Positions 1 through 6,640 are shown, numbered from the stretch's first letter. The stretch: DNA of 7,639 nt from Rhodobacteraceae bacterium UBA3087 (GCA_002367285.1 DFBF01000075.1:5891-13529), one strand, 5' to 3'. Notes: generated from the sequence alone by a model not told the origin. Numbers and translations are program-made.

Positions 1-1104
1 ATCCGCTTCAAACGCAAGCTGGGACTTTATGGCAAACTGTTTGACAGCACGGTCGGCATGATCGGCTTTGGCATCGTCATGTTCTGGACCTATACAGCGG
101 TATTTTCTGGGGTGTTTGACATGATCGCCACCCATGAACCCCTGTCGCAAGTGTCCGGCATGAAGAACAAGATCCCCGGCACCCCCCTGCGCGGCGCCGA
201 AGAGGGCGAATTCGCCTTTTATCTGCTGGGCGGTGACAACCTGGCGCGTGACGTGTTTTCGCGCATGGTTCTGGGGTCCGGCATCGTCATGGTGATTGCG
301 CCGCTGGCAACGCTGTTTGCCTTTATGGTCGGCATTACCCTGGGCCTGCCGTCCGGGTATTATGGTGGCAAGGTCGACACGATCCTGTCTTTCCTGGCCA
401 ACCTGATCCTGGCCTTCCCGGTGATCTTGCTGTTTTACCTTCTGGTCACGCCGGAAATCATCGAAAGCGGCATTCCCAACTATATGGCGGCGTTCCTGTT
501 CGTCTTTCCGCTGATCTTTGTCGGCGTTCTGGTGAATTCGCGCTTTCACACACAGCCGCAGAAGAACTTGCTGTATTTGGTGATCAGCCTGGGCGTGTTG
601 GGCATAGGATATTTGACGGTGATTTCCGATCAGAGCACTGTCATTCGTGTTCTGCCGGCATCGCTGGATCGCTTTGATATTGAACCCGGTATTCTTGTGG
701 TCTTCGTCTCGGTCGTGTTCGTGAATTCGCCTACTGTGTTCCGCATCGTGCGGGGCCTGGCGATGGACATCAAGACGCGTGACTATGTCGCCGCCGCCCA
801 GACCCGTGGCGAAGGCCCCTGGTACATCATGCTGTGGGAAATCCTGCCCAACGCCCGCGGGCCGCTGATCGTCGATTTCTGCCTGCGCATCGGCTATACC
901 ACCATCCTTCTGGGCACCTTGGGCTTCTTTGGCCTGGGTCTGTCACCGGAAAGCCCGAACTGGGGTGCCACGATCAACGACGGGCGCAAGCTGTTGTCGA
1001 TCTATCCGCACCCGGCCCTGCCCCCGGCACTGGCGCTGTTGTCGCTGGTCTTGGGCCTGAACCTGCTGGCCGATGGCCTGCGCGAAGAAAGCCTGAGGGA
1101 CTGA
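1..1104 (+). CDS. ABC transporter permease, DppC/OppC-like (5' partial)
   Basis: Inner-membrane permease of a peptide/nickel-type ABC importer. The frame is open from the first base of the window, so the true start lies upstream; the ATG at 58 is internal to the first membrane segment. Counting the first codon as 1, the visible part is 367 residues. After TM1 (about 18-40) comes a periplasmic stretch ending in the family motif GGDNLARDVFSR (about 78-89). Further hydrophobic segments follow, then the cytoplasmic EAA loop (YVAAAQTRGEGPWY..LPNARGP, about 262-289), which contacts the ATPase. DppC-type permeases are usually near 300 residues with six TMs; here there is an extra hydrophobic stretch at about 160-210 before the EAA loop. 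The stop is 10 bases before the ATPase start, so the two are co-transcribed. Which solute is carried cannot be told from the sequence. Confidence 0.93.
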   Translation: MRFKRKLGLYGKLFDSTVGMIGFGIVMFWTYTAVFSGVFDMIATHEPLSQVSGMKNKIPGTPLRGAEEGEFAFYLLGGDNLARDVFSRMVLGSGIVMVIAPLATLFAFMVGITLGLPSGYYGGKVDTILSFLANLILAFPVILLFYLLVTPEIIESGIPNYMAAFLFVFPLIFVGVLVNSRFHTQPQKNLLYLVISLGVLGIGYLTVISDQSTVIRVLPASLDRFDIEPGILVVFVSVVFVNSPTVFRIVRGLAMDIKTRDYVAAAQTRGEGPWYIMLWEILPNARGPLIVDFCLRIGYTTILLGTLGFFGLGLSPESPNWGATINDGRKLLSIYPHPALPPALALLSLVLGLNLLADGLREESLRD

Positions 1105-1114
1105 GGAGACTGAT

Positions 1115-3202
1115 ATGAGCAAACTTGGCGAATACGAAGGCCCGGTGCTGGAAATCGACAAACTGTCGATCAGCTTCTTCACCCGGCTGCGTGAAATCCC
1201 GGCTGTGATGGATTTTTCTGTCGCGGTGCAACCTGGCGAGGCCGTCGGTCTGGTCGGTGAATCCGGTTGTGGTAAATCCACTGTCGCGCTGGGCGTGATG
1301 CAGGATCTTGGCGTCAACGGCCGTGTCGTGGGTGGCACGATCAAGTTCAAGGGGCGCGACCTTGCGAAGATGAGCAAGGAAGAGCTGCGCGACATTCGTG
1401 GCAATGAAATCGCGATGATCTATCAGGAGCCGATGGCGTCGCTGAACCCGGCCATGAAGATCGGCAAACAGCTGATGGAAGTGCCGATGATCCACGAGGG
1501 CATCAGTTCCGACGAGGCGTATAAACGCGCCTTGGAGGTGGTCACGGATGTGAAGCTGCCCGACCCGAAACGCATGTTGGACAGCTTTCCCCACCAGCTG
1601 TCGGGCGGCCAACAACAGCGCATCGTCATTGCGCTGGCTTTGATGTCCAAACCGTCGCTTTTGATCCTGGACGAACCCACCACTGCGCTGGACGTGACGG
1701 TCGAGGCCGCGGTGGTCGAACTGGTGCGCGATCTGGGCAAAAAGTACGGCACTTCGATGCTGTTTATTTCGCATAACCTGGGTCTGATCCTGGAAACCTG
1801 TGACCGATTGTGCGTCATGTATTCCGGCGAGGCCGTTGAACGGGGCAGCATCGAAGACGTGTTCGACCAGATGCGTCACCCCTATACGCAGGCGCTGTTC
1901 CGCTCGATCCCGCTGCCGAGCGCCGACAAGAATGCGCGCCCGCTGGTGGCCATTCCCGGCAATTTCCCCCTGCCCCATGAACGCCCCGCGGGCTGCAACT
2001 TTGGCCCACGCTGTGATTACTACATGGAAGGGCGCTGTGATCAGGGCTATATCCCCATGGACACGGTCGAGGGCAGTGAACGCCACGTCAGCCGCTGCCT
2101 GCGCTTCACCGAAATCGACTGGGACGCGCCGATTGCCGCTGCGATCACACAGGAAAAAGCGCCGATCGGCAAGGTCGTGCTGAAGATGGACCACCTCAAG
2201 AAATACTATGAGGTGGCGGCGAATGCCCTGTTTGGCGGTGGCGAAAAACGTGTCGTCAAAGCCAACGAAACCTTGTCGTTTGAAGCGCGCGAAAGTGAAA
2301 CTCTGGCCATTGTGGGCGAATCCGGCTGCGGCAAATCCACCTTTGCCAAGGTGCTGATGGGGCTGGAAACGGCGACCGATGGCAAGATCTTCCTGGGCGA
2401 CGAGGAAATTCAGGATGTGCCGATTGAAAACCGGTCGACGGAAACGATTTCCTCGGTCCAAATGGTGTTCCAGAACCCGTTTGACACGTTGAACCCGTCG
2501 ATGACGGTGGGCCGGCAAATCATCCGCGCGCTTGAGATCTTCGGTGTTGGCGCCAATGACGTCGAACGCAAACAGCGCATGCTGAAGCTGCTTGATCTGG
2601 TCAAACTGCCACGCGCTTTTGCCGACCGTATGCCGCGCCAGCTGTCCGGTGGTCAAAAGCAACGCGTCGGCATTGCCCGCGCCTTTGCCGGGGATGCCCG
2701 GATCGTTGTGGCGGATGAACCTGTTTCAGCGCTGGACGTGTCGGTGCAGGCCGCCGTCACCGATCTGTTGATGGAAATTCAGCGTGAAAACAAGACGACG
2801 CTGTTGTTCATCAGCCATGACCTGTCGATCGTGCGCTATCTGTCGGACCGTGTCATGGTCATGTACCTAGGTCACGTGGTGGAATTGGGCACGACCGATC
2901 AGGTGTTTGCGCCACCCTATCACCCTTATACCGAGGCACTTTTGTCCGCCGTGCCCATCGCCGATACCTCGATTGTGAAAAAGCACATCGTGCTGGATGG
3001 CGACATCCCTTCGGCGATGAACCCGCCGCCGGGCTGTCCGTTCCAGACGCGCTGTCGCTGGAAAGATCGCGTGCCGGGGGGACTGTGCGAAACCCAAATG
3101 CCGCCGGTGCGCACGCTTGCGGGTAAGCATCAGTTGAAATGCCACCTGTCGGACGAGGAACTGGCTGCGATGGAGCCGGTCATTCAGATTGCCGCAGAAT
3201 AG
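1115..3202 (+). CDS. Fused dual-ATPase ABC transporter protein (DppD-DppF type)
   Basis: Cytoplasmic ATPase that powers the peptide-type importer encoded with the upstream permease. Both nucleotide-binding domains are complete. NBD1: Walker A GESGCGKST at 48-56, signature LSGGQ at 162-166, Walker B LLILDEP with D186/E187, switch His at 220. NBD2: Walker A 401-409, LSGGQ 510-514, Walker B VVADEP with D534/E535, His 568. Each NBD is followed by the oligopeptide-transporter C-terminal module with the HPYT motif and paired cysteines (CNFGPRC and CPFQTRC). At 695 residues it equals DppD plus DppF joined end to end, so one chain supplies the ATPase pair. The start is set by a GAGGAG ribosome site at 1103-1108, which overlaps the TGA of the permease. 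Substrate is unknown. Confidence 0.95.
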   Translation: MSKLGEYEGPVLEIDKLSISFFTRLREIPAVMDFSVAVQPGEAVGLVGESGCGKSTVALGVMQDLGVNGRVVGGTIKFKGRDLAKMSKEELRDIRGNEIAMIYQEPMASLNPAMKIGKQLMEVPMIHEGISSDEAYKRALEVVTDVKLPDPKRMLDSFPHQLSGGQQQRIVIALALMSKPSLLILDEPTTALDVTVEAAVVELVRDLGKKYGTSMLFISHNLGLILETCDRLCVMYSGEAVERGSIEDVFDQMRHPYTQALFRSIPLPSADKNARPLVAIPGNFPLPHERPAGCNFGPRCDYYMEGRCDQGYIPMDTVEGSERHVSRCLRFTEIDWDAPIAAAITQEKAPIGKVVLKMDHLKKYYEVAANALFGGGEKRVVKANETLSFEARESETLAIVGESGCGKSTFAKVLMGLETATDGKIFLGDEEIQDVPIENRSTETISSVQMVFQNPFDTLNPSMTVGRQIIRALEIFGVGANDVERKQRMLKLLDLVKLPRAFADRMPRQLSGGQKQRVGIARAFAGDARIVVADEPVSALDVSVQAAVTDLLMEIQRENKTTLLFISHDLSIVRYLSDRVMVMYLGHVVELGTTDQVFAPPYHPYTEALLSAVPIADTSIVKKHIVLDGDIPSAMNPPPGCPFQTRCRWKDRVPGGLCETQMPPVRTLAGKHQLKCHLSDEELAAMEPVIQIAAE

Positions 3203-3238
3203 GCGACCTGGAATAGGTGACCTGAAGAGGCGACCAGA
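3197..3238 (+). repeat. Three 14-bp imperfect tandem repeats at the 3' end of the ATPase gene
   Basis: Units gaataggcgacctg (3197-3210), gaataggtgacctg (3211-3224) and aagaggcgaccaga (3225-3238) lie head to tail. Copies 1 and 2 differ at one base; copy 3 is more diverged. Copy 1 contains the TAG stop of the ATPase gene. They end 10 bases before the terminator stem. This looks like local slippage or duplication; no function is evident. Confidence 0.75.
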
Positions 3239-3248
3239 ACATCAAAAC

Positions 3249-3276
3249 AAAAGGGCCGGTTGATCCGGCCCTTTTT
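3249..3276. terminator. Bidirectional intrinsic terminator
   Basis: Stem gggccgg (3253-3259) pairs with ccggccc (3265-3271) around a 5-base loop, extended by AAAA (3249-3252) against TTTT (3272-3275). The plus strand ends in a T run, and the A run gives a T run on the minus strand. It therefore fits both the ABC operon and the convergent small gene whose stop is at 3280. Confidence 0.9.
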
Positions 3277-3279
3277 GCG

Positions 3280-3507
3280 TCAGGATCGACGGTGAAACAG
3301 CGCGCTCAGCCGGGCCAGTAATCCTGGTTTGGACCGTGGCGCGGCGGTGCCTTTTTCTTCGCCCGTCAACAGATCGAACCGTGGCTCCTGCCCCGTCGCG
3401 CTCTGCCCGTTTTTCCACGATCCAGATCCGCCGCCCGTCTTGGTCCCCACCGGCGTGACGCTGGCGTTGATTCGGTTCAAGCGGTCTTCGAACTTTGCGT
3501 TGCTCAT
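3280..3507 (-). CDS. Small hypothetical protein, 75 aa
   Basis: Convergent to the ABC operon and ending 3 bases before the shared terminator. The start at 3507 is chosen because AAGGA sits 8 bases upstream on the minus strand (complement of tcctt, 3516-3520); a longer frame to 3609 exists but is not supported by a ribosome site. The protein begins MSNAKFEDRLNRINA, has a low-complexity Gly/Ser/Thr middle (TKTGGGSGSW) and a basic tail (LLARLSALFHRRS) that could form a short amphipathic helix. I recall similar 'FxDRLxRIN' starts in small uncharacterised Rhodobacterales proteins, but assign no function. Confidence 0.7.
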   Translation of the reverse strand: MSNAKFEDRLNRINASVTPVGTKTGGGSGSWKNGQSATGQEPRFDLLTGEEKGTAAPRSKPGLLARLSALFHRRS

Positions 3508-3742
3508 GATGGGTCCTTGGGTCGTCCTGGCTGTTCCCACGATCATGGCATGACAAGATGTCCGAAATCGGGCCTCGACGTGAAAATTACGCGATTTGGA
3601 TGGAGTCACGGCAGGATTTCATTTTTTCTGCACTTGCAATGCTATCATGTTAACTATCTTCCGACGGACGCTTGGAGGAGCCACCACATAAAATCGAAAG
3701 GTCCACCACGTTGCTTATCGCTGCAAAGATGCCAAGGAAACG

Positions 3743-4228
3743 GTGACCTGGTACAACACAATTCTGAGCATGGATTTCGTGTTGGCAATTGCCGAGGACC
3801 ACGTGCCCTCGACCCACGAGCCCGACCCGTATATGCACATCTTCATGGACGCCGGGAACGGCAATGTTCTAGAGTTTTTTGAACTGCCGACGAAACCGGA
3901 AATGGGCCGTGATCCGAACACGCCGATCTGGGTGCAGCACATCGCCTTCAAAGTTAAAGACCGCGCGGAATTGATTGAATTCAAAGAACATCTCGAAGCC
4001 AATGGCGTTGATGTTCTGGGTGTGACAGACCACTTGATCTTCCACTCAATCTATTTCTTTGATCCCAACGGCCACCGGGTCGAACTGGCCTGCCCCGACC
4101 CCGAGGAAGAGGCAATGCTGGCCCGTATGGACACCGTGAAATGGGACATGCTGGAAGAATGGTCGCAGACCAAAAAAGCACCCAAACACGCCGATTGGCT
4201 GCACAAGAAAGAGCTTTCCGGAGTGTAA
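3743..4228 (+). CDS. VOC (glyoxalase/bleomycin-resistance fold) protein, 5' end damaged
   Basis: Member of the VOC metalloenzyme superfamily; the reaction is unknown. Family features seen: AEDHVPSTHEPDPYMHIFMD, NVLEFFELP (Glu ligand position), VQHIAFKV (His opening the second module), FDPNGHRVELACP (Glu of the last strand) and a C-terminal WSQTKKAPK tail. The given start is the only in-frame start codon, a GTG. Family homology, however, begins earlier: in the same frame, bases 3701-3742 encode VHHVAYRCKDAKET, the first strand with the first metal-ligand His, and a TAA at 3689 blocks any earlier start. A good ribosome site, GGAGGAG (3674-3680), lies 7 bases before 'ataaaatcg', where an ATG would be expected. 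The gene therefore seems to have lost its start by two small changes. A protein from the GTG would lack the first beta strand. Either a young pseudogene or an assembly error. Confidence 0.72.
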   Translation: MTWYNTILSMDFVLAIAEDHVPSTHEPDPYMHIFMDAGNGNVLEFFELPTKPEMGRDPNTPIWVQHIAFKVKDRAELIEFKEHLEANGVDVLGVTDHLIFHSIYFFDPNGHRVELACPDPEEEAMLARMDTVKWDMLEEWSQTKKAPKHADWLHKKELSGV

Positions 4229-4251
4229 TCCCCGCAACCGATGCCTATGCT

Positions 4252-4276
4252 GGGCGCATCTTGAAAGGATGCGCCC
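4252..4276 (+). promoter_or_regulatory. Perfect 9-bp hairpin abutting the ABM start codon
   Basis: GGGCGCATC (4252-4260) and GATGCGCCC (4268-4276) are exact inverted repeats with a 7-base loop TTGAAAG. The ATG of the next gene starts at 4277, directly after the stem. The only ribosome site, AAAGGA (4264-4269), lies in the loop and the first two paired bases. In RNA this could limit ribosome access. There is no T run, so it is a poor intrinsic terminator for the VOC gene. Regulation is inferred, not shown. Confidence 0.55.
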
Positions 4277-4615
4277 ATGTCACGTTTTGCCCCCCTGCCA
4301 ACGCCACCCTATTACGCGGTGATCTTCACAGCGCAGCTGTCGGGAAACACGCAAGGGTATGGGGAAATGGCTGACAGGATGGCCGACATGGCGGCGCAAC
4401 AGCCGGGCTATCTGGGCGTTGAAAGCACGCGCGATGGCGATGGCTTGGGCATCACCGTCAGCTATTGGGCCGATGAGTCGGCGATCATGAACTGGAAGGC
4501 GAAATCCGAACATCTTTTGGCGCAGAAGATGGGCAAAACCCGGTGGTACGACCACTATACCCTGCGCGTTGCCAAGGTCGAACGGGCCTATGAGGGGCCC
4601 GAAGGGCGCGGCTAA
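4277..4615 (+). CDS. Antibiotic biosynthesis monooxygenase (ABM) family protein
   Basis: 112-residue protein with the ABM ferredoxin-like alpha/beta barrel pattern: YYAVIFTAQLSGNTQGYGEMADRMADMAAQQPGYLGVES, then GITVSYWADESAIMNWK, then a helix with WYDHYTLRVAKVERAY. The repeated Y/W-rich strand ends and the 'QQPGYLGVES' and 'SYW' signatures are typical of the YqjZ-like branch. Members are small dimeric cytoplasmic proteins; some are cofactor-free oxygenases, many have no known reaction, and none can be assigned here. The ATG is supported by AAAGGA 7 bases upstream, although that site is inside a hairpin. It follows the VOC gene by 48 bases and ends overlapping the stop codon of the convergent gene. 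Confidence 0.85.
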   Translation: MSRFAPLPTPPYYAVIFTAQLSGNTQGYGEMADRMADMAAQQPGYLGVESTRDGDGLGITVSYWADESAIMNWKAKSEHLLAQKMGKTRWYDHYTLRVAKVERAYEGPEGRG

Positions 4616-4992
4616 AATCCGAACCGGTGCAGGCGCCACACGCCGTCCTCTGACAGCCAGGTAAAACGCACCGGCCGGGGCGCGTCGCCGTTTTCCGGTA
4701 CGAAATGGCCTGTCACGCTGATCTCGACGCCCTCGTGCAGCGTCGTATCGAAGGTGAAACGCCCGGCCTCGGCAAAGATGCCGCCGCTCTCCATCATGCC
4801 CTGAAAGGCATAAAGCGACAGCTTGCGCGCCAGAAAGCTGGAGCTCATGTCATGCGCCGCAGATACGTCGCCTGCAATCAACGCATCGGTCAATTGCGCA
4901 ATCCGGGCCTCGGACGGGGGCATCGGATTATCAGCCCGGGCAATCGCGGATGTGAGCAGGATAAACCCTGCAAAAACAATCAGTTGCCGCAT
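4612..4992 (-). CDS. Secreted hypothetical protein, 126 aa (possibly NTF2-like)
   Basis: Residues 1-20 (MRQLIVFAGFILLTSAIARA) form a signal peptide with a likely cleavage before DNP, so the product should be periplasmic. The mature part has two short helical stretches (EARIAQLTDALIAGDVSAAHDM, with SSSFLARKLSLYAFQGMMES) followed by beta-rich sequence ending in VRFTWLSEDGVWRLHRFGF. That order, and the final 'G-W-R-L' strand, resembles NTF2-like periplasmic proteins, but this is a weak inference. It starts 4 bases after the transglycosylase stop on the same strand, so it is probably translationally coupled. Its own ribosome site is weak (AAGG about 3 bases before ATG). Its TAG overlaps the TAA of the convergent ABM gene. 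Confidence 0.75.
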   Translation of the reverse strand: MRQLIVFAGFILLTSAIARADNPMPPSEARIAQLTDALIAGDVSAAHDMSSSFLARKLSLYAFQGMMESGGIFAEAGRFTFDTTLHEGVEISVTGHFVPENGDAPRPVRFTWLSEDGVWRLHRFGF

Positions 4993-4996
4993 GACC

Positions 4997-5584
4997 TTAA
5001 CTTCCCAAGATGGCTTTCACATAGCCACGGGTTTCCTTGTAGGGCGGCACGCCATCGTGTTTCGCAACCGCCTCGGGCCCGGCATTATAGGCCGCCAGCG
5101 CCAGACGCCAGCTGCGGAACCGGTCGTATTGTTGGCGCAGATACCGGGCGCCGCCTTCCAGGTTCTGGCGCGGATCATGTGGGTCAACCCCCAGAACGCG
5201 CGCCGTGCCCGGCATCAGCTGTGCCAGACCCAGGGCACCGGCATGGGATTTCGCCCGCGGGTTCCAGCCGCTTTCCTGCTGCACAAGGCGCAGGAACAGG
5301 TCTTCGGGAATACCATGTTTGCGCGCCATCGAACGTGCCAGTTGCAGGTATTCGCCACGATAGCTGCCAGCATATCCGGGGATCCCCTCCTGGCCCGGAA
5401 TTCCGATGGCCCGAGGTTGCAGGCGCACCGAGTTCGCATATTGCTGCGAGGCCCGGCTGTCCAACACACGGGTTTGCGCAGAGAAGGTCGACCGCCCGTT
5501 GGAGGTGATAAACAAATTCTCTGCGGTCGCAATGGATCCTGCCGTGACGGACAGAACCAGACTAGTGGTCAGAATACGCAACAT
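4997..5584 (-). CDS. Lytic transglycosylase (SLT domain)
   Basis: Periplasmic enzyme expected to cleave the MurNAc-GlcNAc bond of peptidoglycan with formation of 1,6-anhydro-MurNAc. The 195-residue protein has a signal peptide (about 1-21, cleavage after ATA). The SLT domain runs from about 76 to the end: catalytic Glu E104 in QQESGWNP, GALGLAQLMPGTA at 116-128, GGARYLR, and AYNAGP at 165-170. The start at 5584 is chosen because GAGGG lies 8 bases upstream on the minus strand and the signal peptide begins there; the frame is open much further upstream but only with ssb-antisense sequence. The middle (22-75) is low in recognisable motifs. It is divergent from ssb and followed at 4 bases by a secreted hypothetical gene. 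Confidence 0.93.
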   Translation of the reverse strand: MLRILTTSLVLSVTAGSIATAENLFITSNGRSTFSAQTRVLDSRASQQYANSVRLQPRAIGIPGQEGIPGYAGSYRGEYLQLARSMARKHGIPEDLFLRLVQQESGWNPRAKSHAGALGLAQLMPGTARVLGVDPHDPRQNLEGGARYLRQQYDRFRSWRLALAAYNAGPEAVAKHDGVPPYKETRGYVKAILGS

Positions 5585-5609
5585 CACATAATCCCTCGAA
5601 GTTACGCGC

Positions 5610-5638
5610 AATATAGAGGGGAATACATCATTCGGGAA
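5610..5638 (-). promoter_or_regulatory. Possible promoter of the lytic transglycosylase gene
   Basis: On the minus strand, TTCCCG (5633-5638) and TATATT (5610-5615) are separated by 17 bases, with a start site expected near 5602 and a short leader carrying the GAGGG site. The -10 matches 5 of 6 consensus bases and the -35 matches 3. The -35 lies inside the palindrome arm at 5624-5640, so a protein bound there could affect this gene. Confidence 0.35.
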
Positions 5639-5699
5639 GGCCCCCTGGCAAAAAGCCGCGCACAGAATAACCTTCCCTTCCCGGCGTGTGAATGATGTA
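5624..5699. repeat. Interrupted palindrome between the transglycosylase gene and ssb
   Basis: TACATCATTC (5624-5633) is an exact inverted repeat of GAATGATGTA (5690-5699). Inside it, CGGGAAGG (5633-5640) is inverted in CCTTCCCG (5676-5683), and a small ggc-aaaaa-gcc hairpin (5647-5657) sits near the middle. Together the arms pair 17 bases with a 6-base bulge. It could be a regulator site serving both divergent genes or a cruciform/leader structure. No LexA-type GTTC-N7-GTTC site was seen here. Confidence 0.6.
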
Positions 5700-5735
5700 A
5701 GGTTTGCACCAATTTCAAAGATTCGGAGGGCACCC

Positions 5736-6281
5736 ATGGCGGGTTCGGTCAACAAGGTCATTCTCATCGGTAATCTGGGGCGCGACCCTGAGGTGCGCAG
5801 CTTCCAGAACGGCGGCAAAGTGTGCAATCTGCGCATTGCGACCTCGGAAAACTGGAAGGATCGCGCCACGGGTGAGCGGCGTGAGAAGACCGAGTGGCAC
5901 TCGGTCGCGATTTTCCAAGAGGGCCTGGTGCGCGTCTGTGAGCAGTATCTGCGCAAGGGCTCGAAGGTCTATATCGAAGGCCAGTTGCAGACCCGCAAAT
6001 GGCAGGACCAGTCCGGCGCCGACCGCTATTCGACCGAGGTCGTTTTGCAGGGCTTTGGCGGTTCACTGGTCATGCTGGACGGCCGTAGCGAAGGCGGCGG
6101 TGGCGGCGGCTATGGTGGTGGCCAGCAAGGCGGCGGTTATGGCGGCGGCGATCAGGGCGGCGGCCAAGCCGGTGGACAGGGCGGCGGTTACGGCGGCGGA
6201 TCCAGCTTCGGCGGTGGCGGTGACAGCGGCCCGGCCCCGGCAGGTGGCGGCGGTGGGTTCGACGACGAAATCCCATTTTAG
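5736..6281 (+). CDS. ssb: Single-stranded DNA-binding protein
   Basis: Binds ssDNA during replication, recombination and repair and recruits partner proteins through its tail. The 181-residue protein starts MAGSVNKVILIGNLGRDPEV; the ATG at 5736 has GGAGGG 5 bases upstream, so the longer in-frame ATG at 5688 is rejected. The OB-fold spans about 4-113, with conserved W54 (EWHSVAIF), F60 and W89 in the ssDNA-contacting regions. Residues 119-175 are an almost pure Gly/Gln/Tyr linker, and the chain ends in the acidic tip DDEIPF, the standard partner-binding motif. Length and layout are normal for an alphaproteobacterial housekeeping SSB. Confidence 0.97.
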   Translation: MAGSVNKVILIGNLGRDPEVRSFQNGGKVCNLRIATSENWKDRATGERREKTEWHSVAIFQEGLVRVCEQYLRKGSKVYIEGQLQTRKWQDQSGADRYSTEVVLQGFGGSLVMLDGRSEGGGGGGYGGGQQGGGYGGGDQGGGQAGGQGGGYGGGSSFGGGGDSGPAPAGGGGGFDDEIPF

Positions 6282-6320
6282 GGCATTCGCACCGTAACCA
6301 AAACTTCCTCTCAAAAAGGT

Positions 6321-6344
6321 CCCTTACCGCCAAGGCGGTAAGGG
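6321..6344. terminator. Hairpin downstream of ssb, possible terminator
   Basis: CCCTTACCGC (6321-6330) pairs exactly with GCGGTAAGGG (6335-6344) around CAAG. It lies 40 bases after the ssb stop. There is no T run after it on the plus strand (ctgtaatat follows); the A run before it (6313-6317) would give a T run on the minus strand. It may end ssb transcription weakly, or be a better terminator for transcription entering from the right. Confidence 0.55.
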
Positions 6345-6418
6345 CTGTAATATAACTTATTGAAAAACATAACGAAAACGCCACCGAGTCATCTGCGCCA
6401 ATTCGGAAGTTTTCACAC

Positions 6419-6640
6419 GTCAAGATCCATGTCCGGCCTAACGGCGAACGCCTACCACTTGTTTTCCAATCGAATGGTGTGTCTGCACATTATCCAACTT
6501 GCTTGATCCTCGACTGCGCACGAAACACAAAGCTTCCGGCACGCTGGAAACCGTAGCACGTGATCTTCTACACCTCGGGCAGATCTTAACCTTCCTGGAA
6601 ATCAGCGATCTTGACGAACTCCTTGAGAGTGGAAGCTATC
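6419..6640 (+). pseudogene. Tyrosine recombinase/integrase N-terminal fragment, frameshifted and cut by an IS
   Basis: One frame from about 6419 to the TAG at 6554 reads VKIHVRPNGERLPLVF, then QSNGVSAHYPTCLILDCARNTK. From about 6539 a second frame, shifted by one base, continues ASGTLETVARDLLHLG, then QILTFLEISDLDELLESGSYL, up to the IS edge. Together these resemble the N-terminal SAM-like (DNA-binding) domain I recall from Rhodobacterales tyrosine integrases (NGxRxPLV..YPT..TLE..R.LLHL..DLD.LLESG.YL). A single missing T in gcttccgg (about 6531-6538) would explain the shift. No ATG, GTG or TTG is in frame at the start; a GTC stands where an ATG might be expected before KIHVRPNG. The catalytic domain is not in the window; it could resume beyond the IS. 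Assignment is from memory of the family. Confidence 0.5.

Noticed and set aside
974..2662. Long minus-strand open frame of 562 codons opposite the ATPase gene
   Set aside because: It is antisense to a clearly coding gene with all ABC motifs, has a His/Arg-rich composition typical of GC-rich reverse frames, and shows no recognisable domain.
3634..3660. Possible promoter for the VOC gene (TTGCAA with TATCTT, or extended -10 TGCTATCAT)
   Set aside because: The first pair has only 15-base spacing and the second has no acceptable -35; too weak to annotate.
4823..5695. Plus-strand open frame of 290 codons opposite the transglycosylase
   Set aside because: It is a shadow of the secreted-protein and transglycosylase genes on the minus strand; no family motif and no ribosome site.
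6119..6260. Repetitive GGCGGY tracts near the end of ssb as a DNA repeat array
   Set aside because: They encode the normal glycine-rich linker of SSB and keep frame throughout; not CRISPR or satellite DNA.
5704..6297. Second plus-strand frame of 197 codons across ssb, Ala-rich at its end
   Set aside because: Out-of-frame reading of ssb and its repetitive Gly linker, with no independent evidence.
6303..6344. CCTCTC followed by a hairpin downstream of ssb, looking like another double-hairpin element
   Set aside because: It lacks the TGCCRGGCA core, the second hairpin and the length of the four real copies; it is better read as the ssb terminator hairpin.
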